From an uncultured Ruminococcus sp. (GTDB lineage Bacteria; Bacillota; Clostridia; Oscillospirales; Acutalibacteraceae), in assembly GCA_946055445.1 (NCBI GenBank), contig CAMGGF010000046.1, positions 1-8,237 on the forward strand: a stretch of DNA of 8,237 nucleotides. Direction: 5' to 3'. The notes below the pieces were generated by a model, which was not told the DNA's origin, did no database searches, and saw only the letters and a list, made by a program, of their open reading frames with translations. The position numbers and the translations under genes were made by a program. Below are positions 6,422 through 8,237 of the stretch, piece by piece; positions within the stretch are counted from its first letter, which is position 1, and every line of letters starts with the position of its first letter.

Positions 6422-6488
6422 TAAGGTGAGGGGAGTCGAACACAATATGCCGTTTTAAACCATATCGGGTTCGACTCTCCTCACCTTA
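6422..6488. repeat. 67-nt near-perfect inverted repeat between convergent genes
   Basis: Arms 6422-6441 and 6469-6488 are reverse complements at 19 of 20 positions; the exception (6432/6478) can still form a G-U pair in RNA. Inside them, 6445-6449 (ATATG) pairs again with 6461-6465 (CATAT), leaving an 11-base loop. The right arm contains GTTCGACTC, like a tRNA T-loop, but no T-stem or full tRNA forms. There is no T tract next to either arm, so it is not a typical terminator, and a separate strong terminator already follows der. The TAA of the minus-strand gene (6488-6486) is the outer end of the right arm. It could be a palindromic intergenic repeat or a tiny mobile-element remnant; TA dinucleotides lie at both outer ends. 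Confidence 0.8.
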
Positions 6489-8135
6489 TACATAATATTC
6501 AATGGTACATTTGGCTTGAATATCGTTTAAATCCCAAATGTCTGTAACAGAACCGTCATTTTTGATGCGTATGCAGCGTAACGAAGACGGTGCCGCTTCA
6601 CTGGTTACAATGGTTTTATCCACGCGGCACGATTCCGAGAATTGCAGAGTGGTCAAATACGGATTGCCGCAAAATGCAATCCCCAAGAACACCAAGTGCG
6701 TATCTGCCGGTGTGACGAATACAGAGTCCTTTTTGCCGGGCGGATACCAAAATATGTCATAATATTTCACACCGTTCGAGATAATTGATTCTCTCTTGCA
6801 GTACAAAACGCCGTCTTTTGCATAATATTCCGTGTTACCGTCCGCAACGGAAAAAGAGGACAAATTTGTGCAACCCAAAAAGTTTACGCGTGTTGCGTTG
6901 ACGCTAGAAAATTTTTTGGGAAAGATGACGCTTTCCAAATACGGATTGTCTTGAAAAGCATAGCCGGCAATGGAGCGTGCGTATGATGCTATGGTACACT
7001 GCTTGTCTGTTCTGCCGGGCGGATAATATACAAGCGTATTGGATATATCCTCATAGACCGCACCGCCGTTGGTAAACATACGACCATTATAGGACAGGTT
7101 CGGATTTTGCCGCTCGGTAAAGGAGACACTGCACAATTTCGGACAACCGGTAATCAATTTGTGAAAGGAATAGTAGTAGACTTTCTCGCCTGCCGCGTTC
7201 ACCATATATGCCCAAGTTGCATACGGCAAGGTAATCGAAGTTAAATTCGGCAAATCGGAAAAGACGGCTGTGTTATACGGTAAATAGAGCATACCGGAGT
7301 CGTCCGTTGTCCCCTCAAACTGTATTTTCTGAATTTTGCTGTTGTTTGCAAACAGATTTTCTCCAAGATACGAAACATGCTTGCCGTCGATATAGGCGGG
7401 AACGGTGACAATACTGTCATTGCCTGTGTATTTGGTGAGTTTTACCGCGCCGTTTTGTTCCGTCCATTCCCATTTTGCACTGTCGGCCGGCGGCGCAACA
7501 ATCGGCTCTTCGGGTTGCGGCTCGGTTGGTGTGTTACTCGGCGGTTCCGAAGTGTTTGTTGCAGATTCTGTTTCATCGGTTGTTCCGAAAGCATTTTCGG
7601 GCGAATTTGTGCTTGCTGTGTCGCTCTGTGTCACATCGGATGCTTCGGAATTTCCGAACAGTCTGTCGAAAAATCCGCCGGCCTGAGAAGTGCCTTCCTC
7701 CGTGCTTTCGCTCGGGTGAAAGAGTTTTTCCAAAAATCCCTGTGCCTCGGTGGTGATTTCCACGGTTTCGGTGACGATTTCACCTGCCGCGTCGGTAACA
7801 AATTCCCCGTTTTCTTTGGTAACAGGGACTTGCGTGGTTTGCATCGCAGTGGGCACGGTATTGCGATTTGCTGTTTGTACGGCAAGAAAACATATACCGA
7901 CCGTCAGTACAAACATCGCCGTACAGGCAAGTATGCGCGCACGCTTGGTGCGCCAAAACAAGAAGGCTTTTTTGTACCGGTTTGTCTTTTTTTCGCTGTG
8001 TACGCGCGCTTTTCTCGGCACTTTGCCGCCGGTTGCGGCGGGGGATGCAGGTTTTGTTTGTGTCGAAAAGCATTTTAAACAAAAATCGGCTTCCTGCGGC
8101 ATCGGTGCGCCGCAGTGCGGACATTTTTTATCCAA
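6486..8135 (-). CDS. Membrane-anchored zinc-ribbon protein with BspA-type leucine-rich repeats
   Basis: A 549-residue protein. An N-terminal zinc ribbon has CPHC (5-8) and CLKC (19-22). A Lys/Arg-rich stretch (41-67) precedes one membrane helix (about 68-87), so the ribbon should be inside the cell and the rest outside. A Thr/Ser/Glu/Pro-rich linker follows (about 95-218), holding two copies of a 21-residue unit (131-151, 152-172; GFLEKLF and GFFDRLF). From about 222 on, six LRR_5-like strands can be seen: FANNSKIQKIQF (262), FSDLPNLTSITL (292), ITGCPKLCSVSF (328), FQDNPYLESVIF (394), FLGCTNLSSFSV (419), FCGNPYLTTLQF (488). YPPGR/YPPGK recurs at 371 and 464. Such LRRs are linked to surface protein interactions; the ligand is unknown. 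The start is TTG: an in-frame TGA lies three codons upstream, and the next in-frame ATG (codon 12) would lose half of the zinc ribbon. It converges on der and has its own promoter. Confidence 0.88.
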   Translation of the reverse strand: MDKKCPHCGAPMPQEADFCLKCFSTQTKPASPAATGGKVPRKARVHSEKKTNRYKKAFLFWRTKRARILACTAMFVLTVGICFLAVQTANRNTVPTAMQTTQVPVTKENGEFVTDAAGEIVTETVEITTEAQGFLEKLFHPSESTEEGTSQAGGFFDRLFGNSEASDVTQSDTASTNSPENAFGTTDETESATNTSEPPSNTPTEPQPEEPIVAPPADSAKWEWTEQNGAVKLTKYTGNDSIVTVPAYIDGKHVSYLGENLFANNSKIQKIQFEGTTDDSGMLYLPYNTAVFSDLPNLTSITLPYATWAYMVNAAGEKVYYYSFHKLITGCPKLCSVSFTERQNPNLSYNGRMFTNGGAVYEDISNTLVYYPPGRTDKQCTIASYARSIAGYAFQDNPYLESVIFPKKFSSVNATRVNFLGCTNLSSFSVADGNTEYYAKDGVLYCKRESIISNGVKYYDIFWYPPGKKDSVFVTPADTHLVFLGIAFCGNPYLTTLQFSESCRVDKTIVTSEAAPSSLRCIRIKNDGSVTDIWDLNDIQAKCTIEYYV

Positions 8136-8152
8136 ATAAAGTCAAATCCTTT
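8133..8152 (-). promoter_or_regulatory. Ribosome binding site and TTG start of the LRR gene
   Basis: On the minus strand AAAGGA (8152-8147) precedes TTG (8135-8133) by 11 bases, a rather long gap. The in-frame upstream codons read TGA, CTT, TAT, so no earlier start is possible. A weak start and wide spacing suggest modest translation. Confidence 0.65.
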
Positions 8153-8178
8153 ACAATCTATATAATGTATACTGTAAT

Positions 8179-8207
8179 ACAATATGCTTTTTTTCATAAT
8201 TTGTCAA
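8179..8207 (-). promoter_or_regulatory. Sigma-A-type promoter for the LRR gene
   Basis: Read on the minus strand, a perfect TTGACA -35 box (8207-8202) is followed after 17 bases by TATTGT (8184-8179), which has four of six -10 consensus bases. Transcription would start near 8172, leaving a leader of about 37 bases. The spacer contains a run of seven A. The rest of 8136-8237 is A/T-rich and holds no gene that I can support. Confidence 0.7.
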
Positions 8208-8237
8208 GTTATGTCGATTTTGTTATACGGCGTTTTT

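Noticed and set aside
6465..6488. A tRNA or tmRNA 3' end suggested by GGGTTCGACTC
   Set aside because: The T-stem does not pair beyond two positions, there is no CCA and no D or anticodon arm nearby; the motif is part of the inverted repeat.
7377..8078. A 233-codon open frame on the plus strand opposite the LRR gene
   Set aside because: The product is Cys/Phe/Arg-rich shadow sequence; the opposing frame has a zinc ribbon, membrane helix and LRR repeats.
8150..8166. A plus-strand TATAAT near the right edge with TTTACA before it
   Set aside because: The spacing between the two boxes is only five bases and no suitable -35 lies 16-18 bases upstream.

Overview
The window looks like chromosomal core DNA from a low- to mid-GC Firmicute of class Clostridia, probably an Oscillospirales/Ruminococcaceae-type gut anaerobe. 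The reasons are the short (446-residue) Firmicutes-type glucose-6-phosphate isomerase, strong AGGAGG-like ribosome binding sites, near-consensus sigma-A promoters, the yceD-rpmF pair, the PDZ/radical SAM (DUF512) gene placed directly before der, and a zinc-ribbon membrane protein with BspA-type leucine-rich repeats. The lineage is inferred from gene style; no sequence search was run.

Layout, left to right. Positions 1-86 carry the last 27 codons of an upstream gene that is cut by the window edge. pgi (97-1437) follows closely. A new promoter (1451-1479) then drives a small P-loop protein (1502-1921), which ends in a clear terminator hairpin. That hairpin abuts the ribosome binding site of a predicted lipoprotein of unknown function (1987-2847). 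A consensus promoter (2882-2910) starts the yceD-rpmF unit (2939-3637), which also ends in a hairpin placed just before the next gene's ribosome binding site. The DUF512 radical SAM gene (3724-5031, GTG start) and der (5034-6377) are separated by only two bases and form one translational unit, closed by a strong 14-bp terminator. The last gene (8135-6486, minus strand) converges on der. It encodes a membrane-anchored protein with a zinc ribbon, a low-complexity linker and LRR repeats, and has its own promoter near the right edge.

Functionally, the middle of the window is about ribosome production: YceD (23S rRNA/L32 accumulation), ribosomal protein L32, and the 50S assembly GTPase Der, with the uncharacterised radical SAM protein between them. 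pgi is central carbon metabolism. The flanking P-loop protein, lipoprotein and LRR protein are accessory or uncharacterised.

I found no phage, transposase, CRISPR, toxin-antitoxin, rRNA or complete tRNA genes. No intergenic stretch exceeds about 110 bases. The points most worth a second look are a 67-nt near-perfect inverted repeat between the two convergent genes (6422-6488), a possible alternative pairing between the rpmF terminator and the next gene's Shine-Dalgarno sequence, and the loss of the P-loop asparagine in the second G domain of Der. I do not see convincing evidence of an undescribed multi-gene system.
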